Position numbers and translations under genes: made by a program. The notes below the pieces were generated by a model. It was not told where the DNA came from. It saw only the letters and a list, made by a program, of their open reading frames with translations, and did not search any database. From Poriferisocius sp965200775 (lineage in GTDB: Bacteria; Actinomycetota; Acidimicrobiia; Acidimicrobiales; Bin134), in NCBI GenBank assembly GCA_965200775.1, contig OZ241383.1, forward strand, positions 1,240,001-1,304,000: a DNA stretch of 64,000 nucleotides, read 5' to 3'. Of the stretch, positions 1-9,081 are shown in pieces. Position 1 is the first letter of the stretch. The number at the start of each line of letters is the position of its first letter.

Positions 1-518
1 TGCTCGCCCTCGGCGATGATGTCGGGGTCCTGGTTGATGTTGGACACGAACCGGTTGATCGACTCGTACCAGTTCTGGAACTTGGGGTGGTCCTCGTCGG
101 GCAACCCCAGCATGGCCACGATCACCTTGATGGGCAGGTAGCGCGACAACCCCTCCACCAGGTCGCAGCTCCCATCGTCGTGCCACTGGTCGATCATCGA
201 CCGGGCCTGGGCCTCGATCATGGGCATGAACCGCTCGTCGAGCACCGCTCCCCGGAAGAAGGGGGCCACCAGGTTGCGGTACCGGGAGTGCTCGGCCCCG
301 TGCTTGGACAGCAGGGTCGGCCCGTGGGCCGGTTCGATCATCCACTCGTACATGTCGGTGCTGAAGTCGGGGTTCTTGAACACGTGCTCCACGTCGGCGT
401 AGCGGCTCACGAACCAGGTGTCGGAGGCCTCGTCGTGAAAGCACGGGTAATCGTCCCGGTAAATCCGGTACACGTCGTAGCGGTCTTCGTCGGAGCTGAG
501 CAGATCAGGAGGTGCCAT
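1..518 (-). CDS. Cytochrome P450, N-terminal part (runs off the window)
   Basis: The 172 visible residues start at ATG 518 and stay open to the window edge, so the heme-binding cysteine region lies outside. The recognisable P450 features are the early strand/helix region (residues about 15-60) and the helix C stretch HGAEHSRYRNLVAPFFRG, which resembles the usual H-x-x-x-R heme propionate contact. These enzymes are cytosolic monooxygenases needing a ferredoxin partner; the substrate cannot be told. Neighbouring thiolase, DUF35 and SDR genes on the same strand suggest sterol or other alicyclic acyl-CoA catabolism, by inference. No clear Shine-Dalgarno sequence precedes the ATG. Confidence 0.85.
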   Translation of the reverse strand, partial: MAPPDLLSSDEDRYDVYRIYRDDYPCFHDEASDTWFVSRYADVEHVFKNPDFSTDMYEWMIEPAHGPTLLSKHGAEHSRYRNLVAPFFRGAVLDERFMPMIEAQARSMIDQWHDDGSCDLVEGLSRYLPIKVIVAMLGLPDEDHPKFQNWYESINRFVSNINQDPDIIAEGE

Positions 519-597
519 TGCGGCACTCTAGTTTCATGTGCAGCCCTTGCGAACCGATGGGCCCGCCGGCGCCATCAGCCGGTGGAGTCTTATCCCT

Positions 598-1785
598 CTA
601 GCGGGTGCAGATGACCGAGGAGCCGTGGCCGAACATGCCGTGGTTGATGGACAGGCCCACACTGGCCCCCTCGACCTGGCGGTGGCCGGCCACGCCCCGG
701 AGCTGCCAGACCATCTCGCACACCTGGGCGATGGCCTGAGCCGGGACCGCCTCGCCGAACGCCCCGAGCCCTCCCGACGGGTTCACCGGGATGCGCCCGC
801 CCAGGGAAGTGTCGCCCGACCTGAGCAGCTTGGCGGCCTCACCCCGCTCGCACAGTCCGATGTGCTCGTACCAGTCGAGCTCGTAAGCCGACGACAGGTC
901 GTACACCTCGGCAAAGTCCAGGTCCTCGGGAGACACCGAGGCCTCTTCGTAGGCCCGGCCAGCGATGTTGTCCTTGAAGGTCATGGTCTCGTCGCCCACG
1001 GCGGCCCACGAGTCAGACGCCAGGTAGGGAAGCTCGATCACGCTGTTGGGGTAGGTGGGGCTCACCGTGGAGATGCCTGCCACCCGCACTGGGTTGGTTA
1101 TACCCCGAGCCTCGGCCCACTCCAGGCTCGACACCACCAGCGCAGCACCGCCGTCGGAGGTGGCGCATATCTCCAGCAGACGGAGCGGGTCGGCCACCAT
1201 CGGGGAGTTGGCGATGTCGTCGGCGTCGTACTCCTTGGTGTAGCGAGCGTTGGGGTTGAACACCCCGTGGCGGGAGTTCTTCACCTTCACGGCGGCGAAA
1301 TCCTCCGGGGTGTCGCCGTACAGCTCCATGCGCCGCCGGGCGTAGAGGGCGAAGTAGGTGGGGTTGGTGGCCCCGACCAGATGGAAGCGGAGCCAGTCGG
1401 GATCCTCGTGGCGCTCCCCCGCGTTGGGAGCGAAGAAACCCTTGGGGGTGGTCTCGGCCCCCACCACCAGGGCCACGTCGCACACCCCGGCCAGGATCTG
1501 TGCCCGGGCGATGCTCAGGGCGGTGGCCCCCGACGCGCAAGCAGCGTACGAGCTGGCGAGCTGGCAGCCGGTGAACCCCAAGGCGTTGGCGAACGTGGAA
1601 CCCGACACGTAGCCGGGGTAACCACATCGCACGCTGTTGGCCCCCGAGACGAACTGGATCTCGTCCCAGCCCACCTCGGCGTCGGCCAGAGCGTCACGAG
1701 CCGCTTTCACCCCGTACTCGGTGAAGTTGCGGCCCCACTTCCCCCACGGGTGCATGCCCGCGCCCAGAATGGCGATCTGATCCAT
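598..1785 (-). CDS. Thiolase-family protein (SCP-x/Ltp2-like acetyl-CoA acyltransferase)
   Basis: A 395-residue thiolase. The nucleophilic cysteine is probably Cys83 in the YAACASGATA segment, and the C-terminal NHGMFGHG loop replaces the second cysteine of classical thiolases, as in lipid-transfer-type thiolases. These either cleave 3-ketoacyl-CoA or, in the Ltp2 group, do retro-aldol cleavage of sterol side-chain acyl-CoAs. The start is ATG 1785, which overlaps by one base the TGA of the DUF35 gene upstream; a longer frame to 1830 exists but loses the natural N-terminus MDQIAILGAG. The coupling to DUF35 is typical of paired Ltp/thiolase-OB-fold complexes. Exact substrate unknown. Confidence 0.88.
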   Translation of the reverse strand: MDQIAILGAGMHPWGKWGRNFTEYGVKAARDALADAEVGWDEIQFVSGANSVRCGYPGYVSGSTFANALGFTGCQLASSYAACASGATALSIARAQILAGVCDVALVVGAETTPKGFFAPNAGERHEDPDWLRFHLVGATNPTYFALYARRRMELYGDTPEDFAAVKVKNSRHGVFNPNARYTKEYDADDIANSPMVADPLRLLEICATSDGGAALVVSSLEWAEARGITNPVRVAGISTVSPTYPNSVIELPYLASDSWAAVGDETMTFKDNIAGRAYEEASVSPEDLDFAEVYDLSSAYELDWYEHIGLCERGEAAKLLRSGDTSLGGRIPVNPSGGLGAFGEAVPAQAIAQVCEMVWQLRGVAGHRQVEGASVGLSINHGMFGHGSSVICTR

Positions 1786-2243
1786 CAGCCCTCTCCGTTC
1801 TTGCTGTGTCCCGCCGGAGCCCACTTCCACACCAGGTAGTCGTTCTCTTCGTCCGAGTAGAGCACGCCGAGCACCAGCTCCATTTTCATACCCGCCGACA
1901 GCTCCTCCACCGACACACCGTGTACTACCTGGCCCAGCACCACCAGGTTCTCCTCCGACAACTGCACCGCGGCGACCATGTAGGGCTCGAACTGATCGCC
2001 GGGAATGACGAACGGAGCCGGAGGGGCGTACTCACCGGTGGTGTACGACCACAGCTTGCCGGTGCGGCTGAGCAGCACCTCCTCGATCTCGTCGCCCAGG
2101 CACGCGGGATCGGAGCCGGCCAAAGCCCGGGGGAAGAAGTAGGAGCCTCGGGTGCGGGCCCTCCCTCCGATCAGCCGGGGCTCATCGGGGTCGAGGGTGA
2201 ACAGGCCCTCCACTGCGGCTACCTGGGTCCTGGTACCACTCAT
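1785..2243 (-). CDS. DUF35/OB-fold acyl-CoA-associated protein
   Basis: A 152-residue protein with the DUF35 layout: a short N-terminal rubredoxin-like segment (residues about 24-50) followed by an OB fold containing APPAPFVIPGDQFEPYMVA and the ending YLVWKWAP. Such proteins form complexes with thiolases and MaoC-like hydratases in sterol and acyl-CoA catabolism. The zinc ribbon is degenerate: where relatives have two CxxC pairs, this one has RARTRG then a single cysteine in DPACLG, so zinc binding is unlikely. It is translationally coupled to the downstream thiolase by a one-base stop/start overlap, which supports complex formation. Confidence 0.85.
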   Translation of the reverse strand: MSGTRTQVAAVEGLFTLDPDEPRLIGGRARTRGSYFFPRALAGSDPACLGDEIEEVLLSRTGKLWSYTTGEYAPPAPFVIPGDQFEPYMVAAVQLSEENLVVLGQVVHGVSVEELSAGMKMELVLGVLYSDEENDYLVWKWAPAGHSKNGEG

Positions 2244-2277
2244 GGCCGCAGCTTAGGCCCCTCCCCTGCCGACAGCG

Positions 2278-3048
2278 TTACCGGCAGACCATCCCGCCGT
2301 CCACCACCATCGTGTCGCCCGACACCCAGCGGGCCTCGTCGCTGCACAACCACACCGCAGCCTCGGCCACCTCCACGGGCAGGCCCAAGCGCCGGCCCGG
2401 CATGTGCTGGATCACCGCTTCGGCTGCTTCGGGGCTCGACGCCCTCCACGAAGCCACCATGGGGGTGTCGATCATTCCCGGGCAAATGGCGTTCACCCGG
2501 ATGCCCTGGTTGTTGAGTTCGTCGGCGGCGTAGGTGGTGAGCCCAACCACGCCCCGCTTGGCCGCGGTGTAGTGGGGCTGGCCGGGAGCGGGCACGATGG
2601 CCGCACCCGACGCCGTGTTCACGATGGCCCCTCCCTCGCCCTGGGCCAGCATCTGGGCGATCTCGTGTTTCATGCACAAGAACACCGCGGTCAGGTTCAC
2701 GGCAATCATCTCGTCCCACTGCTCCAAGGTGAGCTCGTGGAAAAGACGCGACGGGTGGGTGATGCCCGCGTTGTTGAACGCATAATCCAACCGGCCGAAC
2801 TCGTCCACTGCCGACGCCACCAATCCGACTACCTGGTCCTCGTCGGTCACATCGGTGGCAAAAAAACGACCTTCGCCGCCCTCGGAGTCGATTTGGGCCA
2901 ACGTCTCGGCCCCGCCGTTGGCGTTGCGGTCGGCCACCACCACCTTGGCTCCCCGTCGGGCGAAAAGCATCGCGGCTGCCTGGCCGATCCCGCTGGCCCC
3001 TCCGGTGACCAGGGCCACCTTGCCTTCCAGTTTTGAACTCATCGCCAC
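2278..3048 (-). CDS. Short-chain dehydrogenase/reductase (SDR)
   Basis: A 256-residue classical SDR. The NAD(P)-binding motif TGGASGIG is at residues 15-22, followed by NNAG, then the catalytic serine in NTASGAA and the YTAAK motif; the C-terminus has the usual VSGDTMVVDGG. An acidic residue follows beta-2 (VVVADRN), which favours NAD(H). It probably oxidises a hydroxyacyl-CoA or alicyclic alcohol. The start is GTG 3048 or ATG 3042; a GAGAGG-like ribosome site lies just upstream, so both are possible. It lies upstream of the DUF35/thiolase pair on the same strand with a 34-base gap, probably one operon. Confidence 0.93.
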   Translation of the reverse strand: MAMSSKLEGKVALVTGGASGIGQAAAMLFARRGAKVVVADRNANGGAETLAQIDSEGGEGRFFATDVTDEDQVVGLVASAVDEFGRLDYAFNNAGITHPSRLFHELTLEQWDEMIAVNLTAVFLCMKHEIAQMLAQGEGGAIVNTASGAAIVPAPGQPHYTAAKRGVVGLTTYAADELNNQGIRVNAICPGMIDTPMVASWRASSPEAAEAVIQHMPGRRLGLPVEVAEAAVWLCSDEARWVSGDTMVVDGGMVCR

Positions 3049-3181
3049 TGTCTTGCCTCTCTCTGGATCTCTCCCATTCTGTGCCGCTCCCCTTCACAAG
3101 CAACGTCCACGGCAACCTAAGGTAGGCCAACCAGCCGAGTGCAACGGAAAAGTGCCGGCAGGGGCATAGGAAAGGAAGCCG

Positions 3182-4279
3182 ATGGCCATCTCCTCCTGGG
3201 ACGAGTTCCCTGTTCACCAGTCCCCCGACTGGATCCGCAACGTCGCCACCTCCGACCGCAACTTCTACGACCGCAACTACTTCTGCCTCCACGGCTCCAG
3301 CGACGAGCTGTTCGCCATCTTCGGGATGGGCCAGTATCCCAACCTGGGGGTGCAAGACTCGTTCTGCTGCGTGCGCCGGGGCGACGCCCACCATGTGGTC
3401 AGGGCCTCCCGACCGCTTACCGACCGGATGGACATGTCGGTTGGACCCCTCCGCATCGAAGTGATCGAACCCCTGCAGAAGGTGCGGTTCGTGGTGGAGC
3501 CCAACGAGCACACCATCGCCATGGATGTGACGTGGGATGCAGCCACCCGGGCCATCGAGGAGCCCAACCAGTTCATCCGCCACGAGGGCAGAGTTGTGTT
3601 CAACACCCAGCGTTTCGCCCAGCTCGGCCGGTGGGAGGGCACCCTTTCGGTGGGCGGAGAGGACTTCACGGTTACCCCCGACCGGTGGGGCGGAGCCCGC
3701 GACCGTTCCTGGGGGATCCGCCCGGTGGGCGAGCCCGAGGACGACGGCATCCGCCAGGGGGCCAACGTGATGTCGGGTATGTGGAACTACTTCCCCATGG
3801 TGTTCGACGACCATGCCGTGCTCTACATGAACAACGAGCGTGACGACGGCTCCAGGAGGCTGGTTGAGGGCAAGCGTGTGTGGGCCGACGGCCGGCCCGA
3901 CGAGGACCTGGGCCGTCCCGAGCACGATCACACCTTCGAGTCGGGCACCCGTGTGCTGACCCACTCCACGATCACGTTCCCCGAGGCCGGGGTCGAAATC
4001 GACTGCCAACCGCTGCTGGTGAACTTCGTCTCGGTGGGCACCGGCTACGGCATGGACGCCGACTGGCGCCACGGCATGTACCAGGGACCCGACCTGGTGG
4101 TGCAGGGGAAGGTGATGAGCGTGGAGGCCGAGGTCAAGCCGATCGGCCAGTACGGTGTGGTGGACCACGTGGCCCGCTACACCTACGAAGGCAACGTGGG
4201 CTACGGGCTCTACGAACACGGCTTTTTCGGAGCGTTCAACCGTTACGGGCTGACCGACGCCGGCGCGGTGGCTCCCTAG
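3182..4279 (+). CDS. Conserved protein of unknown function, AttH/CrtC-like lipocalin fold suspected
   Basis: A 365-residue soluble protein without signal peptide or membrane segments. I do not recognise a precise family. The segment WGGARDRSWGIRPVGEP and the repeated beta-rich stretches resemble the double-lipocalin AttH/hydroxyneurosporene-synthase (CrtC) fold, where a similar D-R-S-W-G-x-R motif recurs; this is a weak resemblance. It is divergent from the SDR gene and lies 13 bases upstream of gcvP, but no functional link to glycine cleavage is known. Start ATG 3182 is preceded by GGAAAGGAAG. Confidence 0.7.
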   Translation: MAISSWDEFPVHQSPDWIRNVATSDRNFYDRNYFCLHGSSDELFAIFGMGQYPNLGVQDSFCCVRRGDAHHVVRASRPLTDRMDMSVGPLRIEVIEPLQKVRFVVEPNEHTIAMDVTWDAATRAIEEPNQFIRHEGRVVFNTQRFAQLGRWEGTLSVGGEDFTVTPDRWGGARDRSWGIRPVGEPEDDGIRQGANVMSGMWNYFPMVFDDHAVLYMNNERDDGSRRLVEGKRVWADGRPDEDLGRPEHDHTFESGTRVLTHSTITFPEAGVEIDCQPLLVNFVSVGTGYGMDADWRHGMYQGPDLVVQGKVMSVEAEVKPIGQYGVVDHVARYTYEGNVGYGLYEHGFFGAFNRYGLTDAGAVAP

Positions 4280-4292
4280 TCCACCGACTGCC

Positions 4293-7244
4293 ATGACCGA
4301 GTCGTCACAGCCCGATTCATCAACGTCCGAAGCGCCTGCATCCGGCGGAGGTGAGAGCCTTGCCCAACTGGAGAACCCCGACGAGTTCATAGCCCGCCAC
4401 ATAGGACCCCGAGCCGGGGATCGGGACGCCATGCTGGCCGAGCTGGGCTACGACAGCATCGAAGCGCTGGTGGACGCGGCGGTGCCCCCCAACATCCGCT
4501 CCGCCGGGCCACTGGACCTTCCCCCGGCTCTCACCGAGGCGGCAACCACCGAGAAGCTGTGGGCGCTGGCCGAACGCAACACGGTGATGACCTCGCTGAT
4601 CGGCATGGGCTACTACAACACCATCACCCCGCCGGTCATCCGGCGCAACGTGCTGGAGAACCCCTCCTGGTACACCGCCTACACCCCGTACCAACCGGGA
4701 ATCTCCCAGGGCCGCCTGGAGGCGCTCATCAACTTCCAGACCATGGTCACCGACCTGTGCGCCATGGGCATGGCCAACGCTTCCCTGCTGGACGAGGGCA
4801 CCGCGGCCGCCGAGGCCATGACGCTGCTCCGGCGGCTCAACCGCAAAGCCCCCGACGACCGGTTTATCGTTGACGCCGACACCCACCCCCAGACCCTCGA
4901 CGTGCTCACCACTCGAGCCGAGCCGCTGGGCATCGAGGTGGTGGTGGCCGACCTGGAGTCGGCCAACATCGAGGAGATCGCCGACGGGGCGTTTGGGATG
5001 CTGGTGTCGTACCCCGGCAGCTCGGGACGCATCTGCGACCTCGGGGCGATCATCGCCGCGGCTCACAACGTGAACGCCATGGTGGCGGTGACCACCGACC
5101 TGCTGGCCCTGTGCCTTTTGACCCCGCCGGGCGAGCTGGGCGCCGACGTGGTGGTGGGCTCGTCCCAGAGGTTCGGCGTGCCGCTGGGCTTTGGCGGCCC
5201 CCACGCCGGGTTCATCGCCGTACCCGAAGCGGCCATGAGGTCGCTGCCCGGCCGCCTCGTGGGGGTGTCAGTGGACGACGCCGGGGCGGTGGCCTACCGG
5301 CTGACCCTCCAGACCCGGGAGCAGCACATTCGCCGGGAGCGGGCCACAAGCAACATCTGCACCGCTCAGGTGCTCCTGGCAGTGATGGCCGCCATGTACG
5401 GCACCTATCACGGACCCGAAGGCCTGGCCCGCATCGCCCGGCGGGTACACCGGCTCACCGCCATCGCCGCCGCCGGGCTGAAGGACGCAGGCTACGAGAT
5501 CAGGGCCGAGCACTTCTTCGACACCGTGACAGTTTCCGCCCCCGGCCGGGCGGACGAGATCATGGCCGCGGCCCGGGCCGAGGGGATCAACCTTCGACCG
5601 GTGGACGACGACACCGTGGGATTCTCGCTGGACGAGACCACCACCAGGGCGACAGTGGCCGCTCTGCTGCGGGCCTTCGGAGTTGATGCCGGCAACCGGA
5701 CCATCGACCAACTCGACGCGAGCGCCCCCGATGCCCTGGCACCGGAGCAGGTCCGCACCAGCAGTTACCTGACCCATCCGACGTTTCACCGCTACCACAG
5801 CGAAACCGAGATGCTGCGCTACCTGTCCCGGCTGGCCGCCAAGGATCTGGCCCTCGACCGGACCATGATTCCGTTGGGGTCATGCACCATGAAGCTCAAC
5901 GCCACCGTGCAGATGGAGCCGGTGAGCTGGCCCGAGTTCGCCCACATCCACCCGTTCGCCCCGTCCGACCAGACCGAGGGGTACAGGGCCATGATCGCCG
6001 AGCTGGAGCAGATGCTGGTGACCATCACCGGCTACGACTCGGTGTCGCTACAGCCCAACGCCGGTTCCCAGGGCGAGCTGTCCGGCCTGCTGGCCATTCG
6101 GGGCTACCACGCTTCCCGGGGCGAGTCCCAGCGGAACATCTGCCTCATCCCCGCTTCTGCTCACGGCACCAACGCGGCCAGCGCGGTTATGGCGGGCATG
6201 AAGGTGGTGGTGGTGGCCTGCGATGACGACGGCAACGTGGACATGGACGACCTTGAGGCCAAGGTGGCCAAACATGGCGACCACCTGAGCGCGCTGATGA
6301 TCACCTACCCGTCCACCCACGGGGTTTACGAGGCCACCGTGACCGAGGTGTGCGACCTGATCCATGCCCACGGAGGGCAGGTGTACCTGGACGGGGCCAA
6401 CCTGAACGCCCTGGTCGGGGTATCCCAACCCGGACAGTTCGGTGCCGATGTGTCGCATCTCAACCTGCACAAGACCTTTTGCATCCCCCACGGCGGTGGA
6501 GGACCGGGTGTCGGCCCGGTGGCGGTCGGCGCCCACCTCGCCCCCTTCCTTCCCAACCATTCGGTGGTCGGCGAGGCCGGCCCGACGACCGGGGTGGGAG
6601 CGGTGTCGGCCGCGCCCTGGGGGTCGGCCGGCATCCTGCCCATCTCCTGGGCCTACATCACCGCCATGGGCGGACCTGGGCTCACCGAGGCCACCCAAAT
6701 CGCCCTACTCAGCGCCAACTACCTGGCGGCCCGCCTCGACCCTCTGTTCCCGGTGCTCTATACCGGAAACGACGGTTTGGTGGCACACGAGTGCATCGTG
6801 GACCTGCGCCCGCTGCACTCCCAGACCGGGGTCACGGTGGAGGATGTGGCCAAGCGGCTCATCGACTTCGGCTTTCATGCTCCCACCGTGTCGTTCCCGG
6901 TTGCCGGAACGCTGATGGTGGAGCCCACCGAGTCGGAGTCCAAGGAAGAGCTCGACCGCTTCGTGGCAGCCATGGCGGCCATCCGATCCGAGATCGACCA
7001 GGTGGCCGAGGGGGCGATCACTATCGAGGAGAGCCCGCTGCGTCGTGCGCCCCACACTGCCGAAGTGATCGCCGCCGACCACTGGGATCGCCCTTACTCC
7101 CGCCTGCAGGCCGCTTTCGGCCCGCTGGTGGACCGCACCACCAAGTACTGGCCTCCGGTGGGGCGGATCGACGGGGCCCACGGCGACAAGAACGTCTTCT
7201 GCTCCTGCCCCCCGCTTGAGGAACTCCAAAGCACCGACGCTTAA
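4293..7244 (+). CDS. gcvP: Glycine dehydrogenase (decarboxylating), P protein
   Basis: A 983-residue full-length single-chain P protein of the glycine cleavage system. It decarboxylates glycine on pyridoxal phosphate and passes the aminomethyl group to lipoyl-GcvH. Both halves are visible: the N-terminal one with the DEFIARHIGPRAGDRDAML start, and the C-terminal one with the PLP lysine K727 in HLNLHKTFCIPHGGGGPG. The length is near the usual 950-980. GcvT, GcvH and lipoate genes are not nearby, so they must be elsewhere. The 3' end lies 147 bases before the next gene. Confidence 0.97.
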   Translation: MTESSQPDSSTSEAPASGGGESLAQLENPDEFIARHIGPRAGDRDAMLAELGYDSIEALVDAAVPPNIRSAGPLDLPPALTEAATTEKLWALAERNTVMTSLIGMGYYNTITPPVIRRNVLENPSWYTAYTPYQPGISQGRLEALINFQTMVTDLCAMGMANASLLDEGTAAAEAMTLLRRLNRKAPDDRFIVDADTHPQTLDVLTTRAEPLGIEVVVADLESANIEEIADGAFGMLVSYPGSSGRICDLGAIIAAAHNVNAMVAVTTDLLALCLLTPPGELGADVVVGSSQRFGVPLGFGGPHAGFIAVPEAAMRSLPGRLVGVSVDDAGAVAYRLTLQTREQHIRRERATSNICTAQVLLAVMAAMYGTYHGPEGLARIARRVHRLTAIAAAGLKDAGYEIRAEHFFDTVTVSAPGRADEIMAAARAEGINLRPVDDDTVGFSLDETTTRATVAALLRAFGVDAGNRTIDQLDASAPDALAPEQVRTSSYLTHPTFHRYHSETEMLRYLSRLAAKDLALDRTMIPLGSCTMKLNATVQMEPVSWPEFAHIHPFAPSDQTEGYRAMIAELEQMLVTITGYDSVSLQPNAGSQGELSGLLAIRGYHASRGESQRNICLIPASAHGTNAASAVMAGMKVVVVACDDDGNVDMDDLEAKVAKHGDHLSALMITYPSTHGVYEATVTEVCDLIHAHGGQVYLDGANLNALVGVSQPGQFGADVSHLNLHKTFCIPHGGGGPGVGPVAVGAHLAPFLPNHSVVGEAGPTTGVGAVSAAPWGSAGILPISWAYITAMGGPGLTEATQIALLSANYLAARLDPLFPVLYTGNDGLVAHECIVDLRPLHSQTGVTVEDVAKRLIDFGFHAPTVSFPVAGTLMVEPTESESKEELDRFVAAMAAIRSEIDQVAEGAITIEESPLRRAPHTAEVIAADHWDRPYSRLQAAFGPLVDRTTKYWPPVGRIDGAHGDKNVFCSCPPLEELQSTDA

Positions 7245-7391
7245 CCCGGCTCTGGTCGCCTCTCCGCTTCTCCCACTGCTTGTCCCACGGCCCGCGTTTC
7301 GACTCTGACGGTGCCTGGCTACTAGCTTTCGGGCAATCCCCTGGGGAAAACCTGTTGAGGAACGCCTGAACCCGAGCAAAGGAGACTGCCG

Positions 7392-8192
7392 GTGCCCGAC
7401 GCAATCGTGGAACGCGACGGCCAGACCATCATCATCACCATGAACCGCCCCGAGCGGTACAACGCCCTGTCCGGGGCGATGATGATCCGCATGTTGGATG
7501 CCTACGAGGAGGCGTCCAACAACGACGACATCCGCTGCATCATCGTGACCGGAGCCGGGGGCAACTTCAGCTCGGGCGCCGACCTCAAGGCCATGAGCGG
7601 GGACGCCGGCAACGCCGATCCCGAAATCGACGTGGCAGCCCGCATGGCCGCCGACCCCGAGATCCACTGGAAGGCGCTGCTGCGGAGCTACCGGCCCACC
7701 AAGCCGATCATCGCCGCGGTGGAAGGGGTGGCCATCGCCGGTGGCACCGAAATCCTCCAGGCCATGGATATCCGGGTGGCAGGCGAGAGCGCCCGCTTCG
7801 GGGTGTCGGAGGCCCGCTGGTCGCTGTACCCCATGGGCGGCTCGGCGGTGAGGTTGCGCCGCCAGATCCCCTACACCCACGCCGCCGAGATCCTGCTCAC
7901 CGGCAAGCACATCACCGCGGCCGAGGCAGCACAGATCGGCCTCATCGGCCAGGTTGTCCCCGACGGGCAGGCCCTGGACAAGGCCAAGGAGATTGCCGCC
8001 ACCATCTGCGAGAACGGCCCGCTGGCGGTGGAGGCCATCCTCCGCACCCTGCACGAAACCGACGGCATGACCGAGGAGGAAGCCCTCGCTCACGAGTTCG
8101 AGTACGGCTGGGCTGTGTTCCGGAGCGAGGACTCCAAGGAAGGACCCCGAGCGTTCAGCGAGAAGCGCAAGCCTGTTTTCAAGCGCAGCTGA
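7392..8192 (+). CDS. Enoyl-CoA hydratase/isomerase (crotonase family)
   Basis: A 266-residue crotonase. The oxyanion-hole segments are GAGGNFSSGADLKAM (residues about 55-70) and VEGVAIAGGTEIL (about 113-126), with the acidic residue TE in the place of the usual catalytic glutamate region. Members hydrate or isomerise enoyl-CoA esters in beta-oxidation. The start is GTG 7392, supported by AAAGGAGA 8 bases upstream. It is followed after 24 bases by an amidohydrolase, probably in the same transcript. Substrate chain length cannot be told. Confidence 0.92.
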   Translation: MPDAIVERDGQTIIITMNRPERYNALSGAMMIRMLDAYEEASNNDDIRCIIVTGAGGNFSSGADLKAMSGDAGNADPEIDVAARMAADPEIHWKALLRSYRPTKPIIAAVEGVAIAGGTEILQAMDIRVAGESARFGVSEARWSLYPMGGSAVRLRRQIPYTHAAEILLTGKHITAAEAAQIGLIGQVVPDGQALDKAKEIAATICENGPLAVEAILRTLHETDGMTEEEALAHEFEYGWAVFRSEDSKEGPRAFSEKRKPVFKRS

Positions 8193-8216
8193 GCGAGAGA
8201 TAATCAGGAGCTGAAC

Positions 8217-9062
8217 ATGGAAGCCTCGCCGGGGACGGGCATTTCGGTGTTCGATGTCCACCATCACGTGGGCGATGCGTCCGGCGCGCTGGGCCTGCCC
8301 CCCGAGGAGGCCCCTGATCCCGAGGCCTACGCGGCTCTGGAGCTGGCCAAGCGCATCGAGATCATGGACACCGGCGGGGTGGCTCAGGCCGCGGTGATCC
8401 CAGGCCATGGCTACCTGCGGCCCAACGGCCACGCCGACACTCGCGCCGTCAACGACAGCATCGCCGCCTACCGCGACGCCACCCCCGACCGCTTCCCGGT
8501 GGCCATCGGCATAGTCGAGCCCCGCGACGGCGAGAGCAGCTTCGGGGAGCTGGAGCGGGCCGCGGGGCCGCTCGGCTTGGCCGGGATCAGCCTTCACACC
8601 CGGTTCCAGGGGGTGAGCCTCGACAACCACTGGGTGTCGGCCTACGTGGGAGCCATGGGCGAGCTCGGCCTGCTGCCGGTGATCCACGCTCTGGACGAGT
8701 CCGCGGAGGAGTCGCTGTGGAAGGTGGGGCTATTGGCCTCCCGCCATCCCGATCTCACCATGCTGGTGCTCGACGGCTACTCCACCCACGAGGGCACCAA
8801 GCACTGCGGGCTCTTGGCCGCCACCCACCCCAACCTGTTGTTCGATTGCAGCCTCTCGTACAACTTCGACTTCATCTCCGACCATGTCCGCCGCCACGGT
8901 GCCCACCGTTACGTGTACGGCACCGACCTTTACTCTTGGCCCCTGGGGAGGCGCATCAGCCACATCCTGGACCAGCTTCTCGAGTCGGACCTGCCCGACG
9001 ACGACAAGATCTCCATAGCCGGCGACAACGCCCGCAAGCTGTTCAAGCTGGACCAACCATGA
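8217..9062 (+). CDS. Amidohydrolase-2 family metal-dependent hydrolase
   Basis: A 281-residue TIM-barrel amidohydrolase. It begins with FDVHHHVGD, the place of the first metal ligands, and later shows SLHTRF, VIHALDES and the terminal YGTDLYSWPLG, where the conserved aspartate lies. Relatives hydrolyse or decarboxylate cyclic and aromatic compounds such as gamma-resorcylate or aminocarboxymuconate semialdehyde. The start ATG 8217 has CAGGAG 7 bases upstream. It is 24 bases behind the crotonase, which together suggests degradation of a ring-derived acid, by inference. Confidence 0.85.
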   Translation: MEASPGTGISVFDVHHHVGDASGALGLPPEEAPDPEAYAALELAKRIEIMDTGGVAQAAVIPGHGYLRPNGHADTRAVNDSIAAYRDATPDRFPVAIGIVEPRDGESSFGELERAAGPLGLAGISLHTRFQGVSLDNHWVSAYVGAMGELGLLPVIHALDESAEESLWKVGLLASRHPDLTMLVLDGYSTHEGTKHCGLLAATHPNLLFDCSLSYNFDFISDHVRRHGAHRYVYGTDLYSWPLGRRISHILDQLLESDLPDDDKISIAGDNARKLFKLDQP

Positions 9063-9081
9063 AACCCGGACTGGATCAAAC

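Noticed and set aside
2240..4432. A 730-codon open frame on the minus strand across the SDR and the 3182 gene
   Set aside because: It is the shadow of high-GC third positions in real genes; its translation is low-complexity and the SDR in another frame has all family motifs.
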